Shown: positions 1-12,799, counted from the first letter of the stretch. The stretch is DNA of 64,000 nt from Proteromonas lacertae (GCA_002245135.1 NGBS01000020.1:1-64000), one strand, 5' to 3'. Translations and numbers: made by a program. Notes: generated by a model from the letters alone, not told the origin.

Positions 1-1
1 C

Positions 2-611
2 AAATCCTTTAAATCCAAAACAAATCTTACAAGCGAGAAAGAAACAGCTCCAGCAGCAATGATTTCTGTATTTTTAATTCGTTATTTTTGTTATTATTTA
101 ATAGAGAATTCAACCTCCATTAAGTACTCCTAGATCAGATATATCATTAACACCTCCACAGAGATTTACAAAGACATTTGTAGCTAAAACTGAAACTGTT
201 CAACTTCCTAAAGAACCAAATAATAACAACAAATAACAATAATATAGAAGAAGTAGAAAATGAGAAAGATTTGCTTATAAGAGTTATTCAGCAGAAACTA
301 GCTGATTTGAAGTTAAGCTTAGACAAAACACCAAGATTGTACAAAGATTTAAGTATTCCTATTGATTTGATAAATTCAAAAACAAAAACATTGATTGAAG
401 GAAAGAATCTTCAACATAAATCATTGAAGTATTTGCAAGATAAACAAAAAGATGTTGATTATGTAATAAGCCAATTAAGAGTATTAATATTTATAATCCC
501 ATATATAATAAATAGATAACAGAAGCAGTATCAAAGCAATCTTCATTAGATAAACAGAAAAAAGTGATAATAGCAAAGAGAAAAAACACAGCTCCTTCCA
601 GATTAAGGTAA
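2..611 (+). CDS. C-terminal end of a coiled-coil protein carrying an IP module (5' end cut by the window)
   Basis: Only the 3' part is present. Two introns are visible, 68-104 and 481-515, both GT..AG. The last exons give a Pro/Ser/Thr-rich linker, then a helical stretch with TPRLYKDLSIPIDLIN around 340-380. This matches a module repeated in the genes at 9.1-12.6, 12.8-15.1 and 15.2-15.7 kb (LY-x-x-L-x-IP followed by about 40 helical residues). The protein ends in a basic tail at TAA 609-611. An Asn-codon tract near 220-240 shifts the frame by one base; removing one A restores a continuous frame, so this is probably an indel error. Function unknown. Kinship to the other genes is my inference from the shared motif. 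Confidence 0.55.
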
Positions 612-729
612 ATCATATTATTACTCGTAATTATTAATATTTTGAGTTTTTTTGTTTAAACATAATTAATACTATGTATTTTAATAATACGCTGTATTTA
701 TTTAAAATTTGAAATATTTAAAGAACCAG

Positions 730-1433
730 ATGAGTAGAAGGGATAATCCATATATACCTAAAACTAATAAAATTAAATTGTTGGTTTTAGGAGATGCTGG
801 TATTCTTACTCTTGATTTTTATTGTATTTAGCTGTTGGAAAGACGAGTGTGACTAGATTTTCACCAGATCAACATTTGAACAGAATTATATTGCGACTCT
901 TGGAATTGACTATGAAACAAGAAGATTCACTGTAGATGGTGAAGATGTTTCTCTTCAAGTATTTCAATTAGATATATTGTTAGATATGGGATACAGCTGG
1001 TCAAGAAAAGTTTCGTTCAATAACAAAAGCATATTATAAAGGAAGTAATGGTGTTGTTTTAATGTATGATATAACATTGAGAACTTCCTTTGATCATATT
1101 AACCAATGGGTTCCAGAGATTTATAAAGAAACAGATATAAATATAGCAATGATTCTAGTAGGAAATAAACATGATTTAGAAAAAGAGAGAGTATTTATTG
1201 TTAAATTATTCAATAGGTTGTAAGTGAACAAGAAGGAATTGATTTGGCAAGAAAATTCAACTTAAAATATATAGAAACAAGTGCTAAAACAGGTTGGAAA
1301 GTAGATGATGTATTTACCGAGATTGCAAGTCAAATACTTCATAGTTCCCAATACAAGAGAAAAAAGAAAAACTAAGTCATGATCAGTAACAATAAAAGAA
1401 GAAAAACAACCTGAAAAAAAGAAATGTTGTTAA
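730..1433 (+). CDS. Rab-family small GTPase
   Basis: Small GTPase of vesicle traffic, cycling between GTP and GDP forms on membranes. The G1 loop is GDAAVGKTS, split by an intron at 800-831. Next come switch II WDTAGQEKFRS, the nucleotide motif VGNKHD and the G5-like ETSAKTG. Further introns lie at 959-983 and 1191-1216. Near 875 the frame breaks where TTT should be TTTT; restoring one T gives the expected FEQNYIATLGIDY effector region. The open frame stops at TAA 1373-1375, but a shifted frame just downstream reads EKQPEKKKCC then TAA at 1431-1433. That is a classic double-cysteine prenylation tail, although a TGA at 1379-1381 lies in that frame. I take the CC end as the likely true C-terminus. 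The exact Rab subfamily cannot be assigned by eye. Confidence 0.88.
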
Positions 1434-1470
1434 TTTGTATGTTAGTTAATTGTAAATAAATAATAATAAA

Positions 1471-4278
1471 TTACCTTCTCTTATTTTTAGTATTTAAACT
1501 ATCACTCTCCTCTAATTTTCTCTTTTGAGCAATATCAGGAATACACTCATTAACTTCAGGTATAAAATCCAAACCTTCATATTTATTAAATATTTTTCGA
1601 TGTTCATCTAATTCTTCAGCTAGAGATGTTAATTGTCCTTTCATAGCAAGACTATTAGCAATTTCAAATGATTTTTCTGTAGTAAAATGATTAGAAACAT
1701 CTCTACATCTCTCAATCTTTTCAGAATTTAATGCTTCAACCAAATGCACTAATAAATCTTTATCTATCTTTTTACATAATGAATTCATTGTTTCATCATC
1801 CACAAATCCACCTAATCTTTTTATTAATTGATACTAGTAAATAATATATTAAAAATAAAAATATACATGTTTCAAAAGTATTAATTTCTGTATATATCCT
1901 TGATCAGCCTCTGCAGTTGAACTTGATATCAATAATGGAACATGTAATAGAATTGTTGATAAGACTGGTGGTTTTAATGTTCTTGGGAATAACGCAGTAG
2001 CATGTAAAACAGCGCATAAACATTTATCTTCAGTTACACTAACCAGCCAATGTGTTAATTCTAATAATAACAAATAACAAAGTTATACTAGCAGTCTTAC
2101 AACAATTCTCATCATTTGTATCTAGGATTGGAACCCATTGATAGCCATAAGAAGTTACTAAAGTACATAATAATCCATTTGAAGTATAATAAACAGGATA
2201 TCCAATAGTCGAAAAACCAATCCATTCAATTGTAGTTTTAGAGCAATTCAAACTTCCTTCTGCTATTTTATAATTTGTATTTACATCTATTAATTGATAA
2301 GATATATTCTGTGCTTCTCCAGTTGGTAAACTTGAATGATATATAATGAATAATTGTGAATCATAACCAACCATTGAGATTATACTACCAGGTGATAATA
2401 TAGGTATTAATTGTAAACCAGTATGTGTAAAGAATCTAATAATAGAAGATCCATTATGATTTACTGCAACAGCACACCACTTATTACCAGCAGCAATACA
2501 GATAGTTTCTTCATCTGGATTCAATACAGCATACCATTCATCTGTAGTACTATTCAATGGTCTAAAATACAATGAAATTGGTTTTCTTTTATGCGATAAT
2601 TCATCAAAATCTGTTCTTCCTGATGTAGCAAAGAATGCTGAATTGTCTGTTAATGTTCCATATGAATATCCTTCAGTTTCACTGATTGTAAAGTTCTTAT
2701 GTTTATAAACATCATTAAATGTTACTGAAATTGAATTTTTTTTCTCTTCTTTTCTTGTAATAATACAACCAGTGTAATTCCAACATAAATATCTTCTATT
2801 CTCTTCAACTGGAGTGGATGATGGTTGGAATGGTCTTTGCATGGCTGTCATCATATTATCACAATTCAAAATCACTGCATTTCCATTAGCATTATCTTCA
2901 TCATCATATAATTCACCTTTCTTTTCTAATTCTCTTTCTTTTGCTTCAACTAAATCCAAATCATCAATTAATTCATCATCTTCATCTTCAATATCATTAT
3001 CATTTTGTTTATCTACTTTTTTGGACATTGACTTTTTAAATGATTTATTCTTACTTCTTCATTATTATCATCTTCTTCTAATGGTCCTATATCATCATCA
3101 TCATCATTTACATTTACATTATTGTTATTATTATTAGTTTCTCCTTCTATATCATCAGGTATATCTCATCTTCTAATGCTTCGTCTTCAATATATTTCTC
3201 TTTCAATTCACTTCCTTTCTTCAGTTTATTCAACTTTTCTGAGATGGTTTGGTTTTAGATTTGTTTGTTCTAAAAATGGAGATGGTAAATTATCATTGAT
3301 TATATTCTTATATATTCCATATTGTCCTCATATCCATTACTACAGCTTCATTTGCTTCTATTTATAATAAATAAATAAATATACTTTTATTCCATTGTAT
3401 TTGACAGCATCTTTAGCATCAATATCTTCAGTTTTAATACACTTTTTATTCTCCACATCCCATACACATATTGTAGAATTACAACTACTACTCAATAGAT
3501 ACAAATCATTTGGACTGAATGCAACAATATCAATATTCTCATTAGCAGATTCAGACAATACAAACAATTCATTCCATGTCTTATATTCTATTATAGCTAT
3601 ATCATTATGTTTTGGAATTGCTAAGTATTTGTTGTTATTACTCCAACTACATTGACCTTTGTATTCATTGGCTATTCCAACTACTGGAGCATATTGTGTG
3701 AATGTTTTACAACAAGTTTTTGATTTGATATCCCATATTTTGATATTACCATCTGCACTTGTACTTACTAAATACTCATCTGTCTTATTGAAGGATAAAG
3801 AAGTGACTGGTTTTGCATGTCCTCTTAATTCACCACATTTTGATCCAAATGGGATTACAAGCATTATTGCTGAGTTGTCAGATCCAACAGCTCTATATAG
3901 ATGTAATATATTCGGAATATATACAGTAATTTCTCATCTTTCGTCAAAGCTAAACATCTGATAGGCTGCTGTAATGTATATATTGTATTCTTTTCACTAG
4001 CTTCTGGAAATGAATAACTAATAACAGAGTGAGTATCAGTTCCTAAGTATAATCTTAAACCAGAATCGTTAAGCGTACAACAATTAATTTCTTCATCTTC
4101 TAGAGATAAAAGTAATTTATGTTTTCCTTCCGAATCATATAAAGCAACCTAATTAATGAAAATTGAGAAAATACTGAACAATCACTTCCACAAGTCACAA
4201 CACTCGATCCATCTTTAGTATAACTACAATCACATGGGAATGAATGAGCAAAATAAACTTGATTGATGAAGCTTCCAT
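1471..4278 (-). CDS. CTF4: Ctf4/AND-1 (WDHD1) replisome adaptor
   Basis: Homolog of Ctf4/AND-1, the trimeric hub linking CMG helicase to DNA polymerase alpha. The N-terminal half has WD40 repeats (for example GHAKPVTSLSFNKTDEYLVS and VSTSADGNIKIWD). An acidic linker follows, then the SepB-like beta-propeller, beginning FQPSSTP and RRYLCWNYTGCI as in human WDHD1. A helical C-terminus ends KNKRR; no HMG box is present, unlike the vertebrate protein. Introns lie at 4149-4174, 3893-3924, 3358-3384, 2061-2088 and 1834-1866. The start is uncertain: ATG at 4278 (MEASSIK) needs one extra T to join the WD40 frame. The acidic linker (3030-3360) contains further frame breaks next to short tracts. It is divergent from the Iwr1 gene at 4356 with only 77 bp between. 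Confidence 0.87.
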
Positions 4279-4321
4279 TTTCAATTATTTCGCGCCAAGC
4301 TTTATCAAACTTTATCACAAA

Positions 4322-4329
4322 TCAAGCTT
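4322..4329. promoter_or_regulatory. TCAAGCTT motif between divergent genes
   Basis: This 8-mer lies in the 77-bp gap between the divergent Ctf4 and Iwr1 genes. The same word in either orientation (AAGCTTGA) occurs at 7550, 12800, 12812 and 29297, each time just upstream of gene starts. It is a candidate promoter element only; it also occurs occasionally inside coding sequence. Confidence 0.3.
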
Positions 4330-4355
4330 ATTTAAATTGTATTTTGACTAATTCA

Positions 4356-5498
4356 ATGACAACTGTGTTGTGTGTGAAAAGAAAAGCATCAGATACGTTT
4401 AAAGATAGTCTATATGTGAATGCAAATAAGAAATTAAAGATTGATGTAAGTGATTTAGAATTGCCAAAGAAGAGAAAACTGTATATATAGAATATAATAT
4501 TGTAGAGTAATATATAAGCACATTGAATCTATACCAGCATCTTGTAGTAAAGAAGAAATAGAATCAACCCTTTTATCACATTTCATACAAAAAGGAGAAG
4601 AAAAAGATAATGAAAATACATCATCAAAACGAATTAAAATAGTTAATATAAAAATACCGTATATTATAAATTTGATTTACAGTATTTAGACAACATCCTT
4701 CAAAAGTTACATGTAATGGTGTGCCAATGAAATCAGTAGCAACTCCAATATTATCTCCAGCTGAAAGAATAATGGATAAAGCAATATATGATGCATTTAA
4801 TTCAAACTTATATGATGATATATTTAGAGCAGTTTCAATGGGAATAGATATTAATTTTCAACGTCCTCTTGCTGATGGTGTTACTGCATTTATGGCTGCA
4901 TGTGCTGCAGGTAATATGGAAATGATGGAAAGACTTAGGAATCTTGGAGCAAAAGCAAATGTATATTTATTTTTTATGTTTATATACTGTGTTTTAGATA
5001 AGAAATTTTGAAAATGAAAATGCTATAGATATTGTCAATAGAATATACAAACCAATGCATCCTGATTCTCCAGAATATTATCATTTGATAGAAGTGTTAA
5101 TGGAATTAATAAATGAAGATGATACAAAAGATGAGTTGAATATGTATGATAATCAAAGTGATGTAGTTTATGATTATTATATAAAAACAGATGAAGTTCC
5201 AGAAGAAGATCTCAATAATGATGAATTATATAATGAACTATTAGATTTCAGTTATAATGAAGATAAAGAGGATGAAAATGATGATGAAAAAGACAGTGAA
5301 GATGAGAATAACTCTGAGAATGATTATCCTGATGAAGAAAGTGATGATAATAGTAATAACAAAGGAATGGAATATGATGATGATGAATATATGGATAATG
5401 AAATGGATAATTCAGATGATGGAAATTGTGGAAGTGATAAAGAGATGAATGATTTAGAAGAATATTATGGTGAAGATGGTAATGATTATTATGAATAA
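4356..5498 (+). CDS. Iwr1/SLC7A6OS-family RNA polymerase II import factor with an internal ankyrin segment
   Basis: Iwr1 proteins escort assembled RNA polymerase II into the nucleus. The N-terminus MTTVLCVKRKASDTF matches the family's VLRVKRKR start. The C-terminal Iwr1 signature is recognisable: VVYDYYIKTDE, then a long acidic stretch containing DENNSENDYPDEES. Introns at 4481-4505, 4659-4689 and 4961-4997 join four exons in one frame. Exon 3 encodes an ankyrin-like stretch (LSPAERIMDKAIYDAFN, then DGVTAFMAACAAGNMEMMER) that human SLC7A6OS lacks. I infer a domain insertion, not two genes, because the splice phases are continuous. The gene ends TAA (5496-5498) followed at once by TGA. Confidence 0.75.
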
Positions 5499-5576
5499 TG
5501 AGTTTTTATTTTTTTTAATTTATTGTTATTCTGTTTTTTGAGTATTTTAAAAACAAACACTAACAAAAATAAAACT

Positions 5577-5578
<2 letters not shown>

Positions 5579-5609
<31 letters not shown>
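5579..5609. repeat. (TA)n microsatellite
   Basis: About 15 TA units in the 3'-3' gap between the convergent Iwr1 and PI31 genes. No other feature is seen in this gap. Confidence 0.9.
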
Positions 5610-5612
<3 letters not shown>

Positions 5613-5637
5613 ACAAAAGAATAAACAAAAAACACAT

Positions 5638-6595
5638 TTAAAAACCAAATCCAAAATCATTATCATTAGGCCCTCCTTGTGGTGGTTTCAAATGATCAGG
5701 ATCTGGTACACCAAACATGTTTGGTTTTCCCTTCTTTGGAAATGGACCTTTTGGATGTAATGGATCAAACGGGTCAAATCTAGCATTTGGAGGAACACCA
5801 TCAGGTAAATTGGGTGGTTGTTGGAAATAATTAGGTCCCATCATGTTACCCATCGGTCCATTACTAAATGGGTTTATATCTCCATTGAAATCACCTCCAA
5901 AAGGATGACTGTGATGTGTATCAACAAAATCATACCTTCCACTGTATGGATTGATTTGTGGATTGATTAATGATGGATTGTGAGTTGTAGCATCATCATT
6001 ATGTATGTTTTGCTGTAAATTTATTGGATTTTGTGGTTTTGGTAAATGGGAAGTATCATAATGTGGTAATTGAGGTTTTGGACCTAACTCTTTAGGATCG
6101 TTTTCTATTTGTGGTATTTGTGATATAAAATGAGTTATTTTATCAATTAATTCTGAAGGATTTATTATTCTTTCATTTATCGGCTTTGAATCATCAAAAT
6201 ATTCATATAAGCATATTTGAATTGAATGATTTCTATTAATTGGTTCAATAATTATTGTTATTGTAGCATTCTTTTCATCTTCTAAGAATGTCTATGATTA
6301 TATAATTCTAAATGTATACCAATAATTCATATTTGAACGATGCATTCCTGTAATGCGTATATCTAAATTGTAACTCTTGAGGAATCCAATTTGGAGGAAC
6401 AAAACAATCACTGGGAATTGGCTTTATTGCCGGTGCAAATCCGGGTATTGTAGATGGTTCTTCATATATACATCTATATCCCGCCTTCTTAAGAATATTA
6501 TGACAGATTAGATGAAGGAGTTGATTATCTTCACTAATTGATATATTCTGCTTCGAAATAGATTGAAATATTTGATCAATGTCACTGTTTGACAT
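5638..6595 (-). CDS. PI31-like proteasome regulator
   Basis: PI31 (PSMF1) binds the 20S proteasome and modulates its activity and transport. The N-terminal half resembles the FP domain (MSNSDIDQIFQSISK, then WIPQELQFRYTHYRN). The C-terminal half is Pro/Gly/Asn-rich and ends with the family's hallmark: GVPPNARFDPFDP, later PDPDHLKPP and an FGF-rich tail. One intron at 6292-6319 is spliced in phase 0. The length, about 310 residues, is close to the usual 270. The start is the first ATG, preceded by in-frame stops. Assignment rests mainly on the C-terminal RFDPF...PDHL pattern. Confidence 0.82.
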
Positions 6596-6825
6596 AAGTG
6601 TAAGTTTTAAAAGTAAAAATAATAAAATAGAAAGAAGTGAGTTCTTTTTAACGAGTAAAGTCTGTTTAAGTTAGCCTCGATTTCTATTTTCTTACCTAGG
6701 GGTTGATGTTTAATAATGTAATAAAAATTATATTAATTAATTTCAAATGTGTAAATATAGGCCATTTAATATCAAAATAAGCAAAGAATTAGAAAAATGA
6801 ATATAGGTGTGTATAATACTAACAA

Positions 6826-7524
6826 TTACTTTTGCGAATTTACATAATCATTAAAAATTGTAATTATCTCAGATATCTATATAAATAAATAATAAATGAA
6901 TAATTTATAGAAATATATACATTATCAACATATTTGATTGATTTTATTACTTGTTCAGGCATCTAAAAGTATTAATGATATTATATAACAATATACTGGA
7001 ATAGAATCAGCTAATCCTTTAATCACCTTTTCCCAAGGATTTCTATATGCTACAATACAAGGAGTAGGATGTTCATCATGACGAACATATTCGTTAGTTA
7101 AAACACATAAAAACTCCTCTAAAGTGCCTAGAGAACCAGGCAATATCAAATACATTGAAGACTGTATTAATTTTTCTATTCTATTTAAAAGAGAAGTTGA
7201 ATCTGTTGTTTTAGTACAATATGGATTTGCTAATCCGCCATCTCTCCATTTGAACATTGGACTACAAATAACTCCTTCTGCTTCTGTTTTACCTATTTCT
7301 TTAATTCCTTTTGATAAAGCTTCCATTGTTCCACAATATCCACCATTTCTCTATTTTTCAATTATTACATCAATTTATAATCTATACAATACTAAAACCA
7401 TTCAATCCCAATTCTTTACCTATTTCATATGCTTCTTCATATTCTTTATCACCTTCTTTTGGACTATTACATATAATATTCTTATAGTTCCATACGCAGA
7501 TGATCCAAATATTGTAACATACAT
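6826..7524 (-). CDS. LOG-family protein (cytokinin riboside-monophosphate phosphoribohydrolase-like)
   Basis: Rossmann-fold protein of the LOG / TIGR00730 family. Characterised members remove ribose phosphate from nucleoside 5'-monophosphates. It starts MYVTIFGSSA (the family's N-terminal nucleotide-binding strand). Splicing two introns then gives NGGYCGTMEALSKG (family GGGxxGLM), and later the catalytic LPGSLGTLEE, equivalent to PGGxGTxxE. One glycine of PGG is Ser here. A further intron near the 3' end joins MPEQVIKSIKYVDN, and a last one leads to a TAA at 6826-6828. Total length is about 195 residues, normal for the family. Many protists have this gene outside any cytokinin context, so the physiological substrate is open. 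It is divergent from PIG-A with 75 bp between starts. Confidence 0.85.
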
Positions 7525-7549
7525 GAGAAAATCAATTCCAAAAATACAA

Positions 7550-7557
7550 AAGCTTGA
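7550..7557. promoter_or_regulatory. AAGCTTGA motif between divergent LOG and PIG-A genes
   Basis: Same word as at 4322, 12800 and 29297. It lies 26 bp upstream of the LOG ATG and about 43 bp upstream of the PIG-A ATG. Confidence 0.3.
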
Positions 7558-7599
7558 CAGAGAATCAAACCTAATTATTATTCTTTCTGTTTTTTAGCA

Positions 7600-9058
7600 A
7601 TGGAGATAAAAAATTCAGATAAATTGTGTATAGCCATAGTTTGTGATTTCTTTTATCCTCATAATGGTGGTGTAGAAACACATATTTGGTCAATTGCACA
7701 AGGTTTAATAGAATTAGGTAATAAAGTATGTATATATCAAATAATACATTGATCTATTTGTTATAAATAGGTAATTGTTATTACTCGCGCATATGATGAA
7801 AGAAAAGGAGTGAGGTATATGACAAATGGCTTGAAAGTGTATTATTTACCAGTGTTCAATTTCTTCTCTGTCAGTATACCAATATTTTTCTTTCAAATGC
7901 CTCTTTTAAGATATGTATATTAATTATTGTGATTTTGATTTAGATACTCATCAGTGAATCAGTCCAAATCATTCATATACATCAATATACATCTCTATTA
8001 TGTTTAACATTAACAGTAATGGGATATATATTAAATCTTAAAGTAGTTTATTCAGATCATTCTCTAATAGAATTTGAAGATACTTTTCCAATGTTATTAG
8101 ATAAAATTCACCGACATTTTTCACCATTAATAACATCACATATTGGTGTGAGCTATGTACATAGAGATAATATGATATTAAGATGGTGTTTAAAACCAGA
8201 AGACATTTATATAATACCAAATGCAGTTGATACATCAATATTCACACCAGATGTTACAAAAATCAATCCAAAAGATAAAATAAACATAGTTGTAATGAGT
8301 AGAATGGCATATAGAAAAGGAGTTGATTTATTAGTTCGTGTAGTTCCGTTAATATGTAATAAATATAATAATATTTACTTTATAATTGGAGGAAGTGGTC
8401 CAAAATTAATTGACATTTTGGAGATGAGAGATAGAGAGAATTTGAAAGAGAGAGTTGAAATATTAGGAGATATTGAACAATCACATGTTAGAGATGTTTT
8501 AGTATATATTGTTATTATACTTATTATTATTATTATTGCATAGATAAGAGGACATATTTTTTTAAATTGTTCATTAACTGAATCATTTTGTATTGCTTTA
8601 TTAGAAGCTGTTAGTTGTGGATTAATCTCTGTTTCAACTAATGTTGGTGGTATTCCTGAAATATTACCGTCTAATGTTATTATTACTAAACCAGCAAGTA
8701 GTGAAGCATTGTTGGAAGGAATAGATGAAGCTATTGAGAGAATTAGCTCAATTAATAGAGATGAATTACATGAGATTGTGAAAACATCTTATTCATGGTT
8801 GAATTCATCAAAGAGGATATACAGAGTGTATTTGGATGCTTTAAAGAAGGAAAAAATGACTGTATTAGATGTTACAAGATCTACTTTGGGAAGTGGTAAT
8901 GTATATATTTCATTTGGTTATATTTGTAATAGCTACTTGGACTATTGATTAGTATGCTAGTTATTTGGTCTTATATCGTTGAGATTATAATTGATTATGT
9001 ATATCCAATAGAAAAAATTGAAAAGAAAGATAATTTAATTCAGCAATTAAAAAAATAA
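7600..9058 (+). CDS. PIGA: PIG-A, catalytic subunit of GPI N-acetylglucosaminyltransferase
   Basis: GT4 glycosyltransferase that transfers GlcNAc from UDP-GlcNAc to phosphatidylinositol, the first step of GPI-anchor synthesis on the cytosolic face of the ER. Family landmarks in order: [96 protein letters not shown] and the end membrane segment [16 protein letters not shown]. Four introns (7726-7770, 7915-7943, 8502-8543, 8901-8932) splice in frame with no frameshift. The end anchor is followed by a short basic cytosolic or lumenal tail. The stop codon abuts the stop of the convergent gene on the minus strand. Confidence 0.96.
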
Positions 9059-12000
9059 TTATATTAATGCATTATGATTGTTTCCTGTACTATAATAGCT
9101 GTAATTAAAAGATTTGTCTCGTCTGTTTGTTGGGCTTAGATTCTTTAGATTTTTATTGTTTAATTTTGATTGATAGCCCCTTATTTGGCTTTTTATTGAT
9201 TTTACACAACTATCTAACTGACTAATTTCTCTAATTGACAAACCTTTCAAACTAGTTCGAATATAAGATGTACCTGGTAAATAGAGCAGTTTAGATAGTT
9301 TCAACATTGAAAATAGTGCTGGATTTGTTATTTTTAAAGTTGCTAAATCAGTTCTAAACATCTATAGAATAATCAAATCATACAAATCATTTTCTAATTC
9401 ATCTAAAGCAATAGATGGCATTGGAACTCGAGGAACATAAATAGAGAATGATGAAGATGAGAGAAAAGAATTCCCATCTTTATTTACATCTAACTCTTCT
9501 TTCTCATTACTCTCTTCAACTGTTTCTTCCTCATCGTTTTCTTTTTCTTCTATTTTCTTTTCATTTTCTTTCTCCTTTTTTCTTTTTTCTTCAATCAACT
9601 AATCAAATAAACATAAAGAAATACTTTCAGTTGTTTATTTACATACTCTATTCCTGCTTTTATTTGCTGTATTTTTTCTATATTCTTCATTGCTTCAGGT
9701 ATATTATCCCAAATAAAATCACAAGTTCCTACTCTCAACACTGATGGAATTCTTAATTTATAGAACAATGTCTTATCTTTTTGAAACTTTGATGATAATT
9801 CATGTCTAATCAAGAAATATAATAAATATATAAATATACAGTGAGTTATTAACAGACAATAACAACTTTGTTGGAGGTGAAAGATTCTCTGGTATATCGA
9901 ATGGATGAGGAGAAGATAGAGGTGTTGTTGTTGATAATGACATTTTCATTGCTTGATAATGCTAAGTATAGTAAACAACATAAATATATATATTTATTAA
10001 TACTTCTATTTGATCTAATACATTCTTTATATCTATTTGAATTTCTGAAAGTATATCTGGTGTTCTTAATTTATAGGAAATGAATGACATTATAGATCTG
10101 GAATTCTCCCAATATAATAATTTGGGTATTTCTAATTTCTTAAATATTTGTGGATCATTTAATTGTATTGAACTAATATACTCTCTATTTGGTTAATAAT
10201 AATAGTATCTTTATATACAATTGCTTGTTTAATTCATCAACAAGAGTATCTTCAACATCATTTTCTTTTTTCTTATTCATCATCTTTATCTTGTTGAATG
10301 GAATTATCTTCTTTTTCATTATTCAAATTAGATACAACTTCATCACTTGTAGTATACTGCCTCTGGATCATCATAATACCAATTTGGTGGATATTTCTTC
10401 AACTTCTTTTCTGCTTCAGCTTTTTGCATTTTTATTTGAAATTTTCTATCCTATTAACATAATCATATTATATTAGTATTTATACAGATTCTATCATCAA
10501 ATCATTTAATGTTTTTATGTATGTATTATATTCTGATATTGGATATACAGTATGACTATTATCTAGTAAGAAAGTGATTTGAGATATATCATTAGCTGAT
10601 ACTTGAATATGTTTACTTTTCAGTTTATTACTATTCAATATAACATTTTATACATAATACAATAAGTATTTCAATTCTTTTACTTTTTTCGATTTTTCTT
10701 GTTTATACTCTTCAATATAATTCTATTCAATAGCAATTCATAAAATATTATACTGATGCATTAGTATAATACCTTTGAAGTTCACTAAATATAGATAAAG
10801 TCTCATCTATTTTGATTGGTAATTCAAAATTGTGTGTTTCTAAGTATTTTGTAATTGTTTTATTTGGATCACAATGAGGATAATTAGTTAAACATGAAGA
10901 GAGTTTCTGTCTAAGATCAATTATTTGATTTCTGTAATATCTATATAAAAAATATATATACAACTAAAACAAAATACTTCATTCTTAATTGTTGAATATT
11001 GGTTATTACTGTTGATATTTGATATCTATCCATCATAGATTTTGACTGTATTTCTAATTCTGTATTTATAAGTTCATTTTCAAATGTTGTTTTATATTTA
11101 GATGTTGGATGAGAAGATATTTCTATTCTATATGTCTTTCTAATACAAATCATTACAATAATATAATACATCAATGAGAGAATATCATTTTGTTTAACAA
11201 CATCTTGATTCTTCTGTTTTCTTACAATCTTTACTATATCTGATAATTCTTTCAGATAATATTTATATTTGTTGATATTATAGTTAGTTGGTTTTGATTT
11301 GATTAAATTTTCAATAAATAACATAAAGTTCCTATGTTCATATCTTAATGCAGTATTAATATGAGTGATTATCGAATTATATTCGTTACTATTTCATAAA
11401 AACAATAAAAAATCGCATATACAATAATATTTCTATTTCGTTGAGTATAATATCTCTATCATTAATATAATTGTGAATATATTCTTCATATTCATATTTG
11501 TATTTGTTAAGTTGTTCTATTGAATATTTCATCTCATAATTCTTTGGAACTATCAACAGATTTGCTTTGGTTATGTATTTCTGAATAGATTTTGATTGAT
11601 AATAATGATGATATTTGTTTATATAATCATTCAATTTCTTACATAAATTCTCTATTTCTTCCTTCATTATTCTTCTTTTCAACTGATCATTTCTATTATT
11701 CAATATATATTTATGAAAGAAATACAGATAAACTGGATTTGTACTATCAAATGGAAGAGTTGATTTCATTGAACTTACTGTTGAGGTTGTTTTATTGAAA
11801 CTACTTGAAACTTTAACTCTAATTAAATTAGAATTTAATTTATAAATGATATATACGGACTTCTTACTATTTCATTTTGTGAAGATACTTTATTACTTTT
11901 ACCTTTCATATTTCTGTTTTGTTTATTAGTTATTCTGACTATTATGTCTTTATATTCATCTATTGGAAGATTTTCATTGGATTTTATATCATTTAATATT

Positions 12001-12640
12001 CCTTTAAAAATAGTTGAATCTTCTTTTACTAATGCCATTATCTTTTCAACCATTTGCTTCTTTTGTTCTTCATATATTTTTATACTCTTATCATATTGAA
12101 GAGTATATTTTGTAAGTTTATTATACCATTCTTCATACTTATTCACATCAAATTTAACCTTTTTTATTTCAATAATATAGTTTGATATATCACTATTAAT
12201 TGTAAAGAAAGGATAAATCCTGATTTTTCTTTCCAAACTACTGATTAATGTATTGATTTTGTTTTGTTGAAATTCTATCAAATATGGAATAGTTTTCTGG
12301 TTTCTTTCAACATTATCTCTATGTATTACATACTAAATTATTCATTATACTGATCATATTGAGATAATTCATACTTTCTTTTCATATCATACAGTATATT
12401 GTACAGTTTCTTTAAATCTTCTATTTTTGGATCAAAACTTGACATTATCTCATTTATTTTCTTTTTAATATTAGATAATATCTTTAAAAATGTCTGTTTC
12501 ATATCTGTCTCAGGATCATTACTAATACTGAATAAACAAATATATCTATGTAATATAAATCAACAGTTATACATTTCTGATTCTATTTTACTTTGTAATG
12601 AATATATATCCTTCTCATTACTGTTATTAAGACCACTCAT
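9059..12640 (-). CDS. YP-repeat / IP-module helical protein
   Basis: Not a family I recognise. Splicing at least nine short introns joins exons from ATG 12640 to TAA 9059-9061. The N-terminal two-thirds carry helical repeats with marks such as RKIRIYPFFTINSD (near 12,200), NKYHHYYQSKSIQKYI (11,600) and CLTNYPHCDPNKTI (10,880). These are followed by Y-rich heptads and R/K-D-x-I-L. The C-terminal third holds three IP modules: IFKKLEIPKLL (10,130), LFYKLRIPSVL (9,750) and LFSMLKLSKLL (9,290), separated by an acidic charged linker. Frame breaks near 12,330, 10,960, 10,340 and 10,290 sit by short tracts and may be sequencing errors. No signal peptide is seen. A structural or scaffold role is only a guess. 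Divergent from the related gene at 12841. Confidence 0.6.
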
Positions 12641-12799
12641 TTATCCTTTCTTACAACTACTTTCAACAAAATAATATTACAAATTATTTGTTAATAAAAA
12701 ATAATACTGTAAATAACTACTAAGATTGATGAGAAATATGAAATTTAAATTCTATGGTTATTCTAAATTATTTTTTTATTAACCAAAAATAAAAAATAA

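Noticed and set aside
5579-5609. TA tract as a promoter or origin
   Set aside because: It lies between two convergent 3' ends and is a simple microsatellite.
6640-6715. Slightly G+C-richer patch upstream of PI31 that could be a tRNA or small RNA
   Set aside because: I could not fold it into a cloverleaf or match any RNA family by eye; no tRNA, rRNA or snRNA is supported anywhere in the window.
12315-12329. A 15-nt intron (GTATGTAATACATAG) in the minus-strand gene
   Set aside because: It does not restore the frame without a second indel, and it is shorter than any supported intron here; a sequencing error is simpler.
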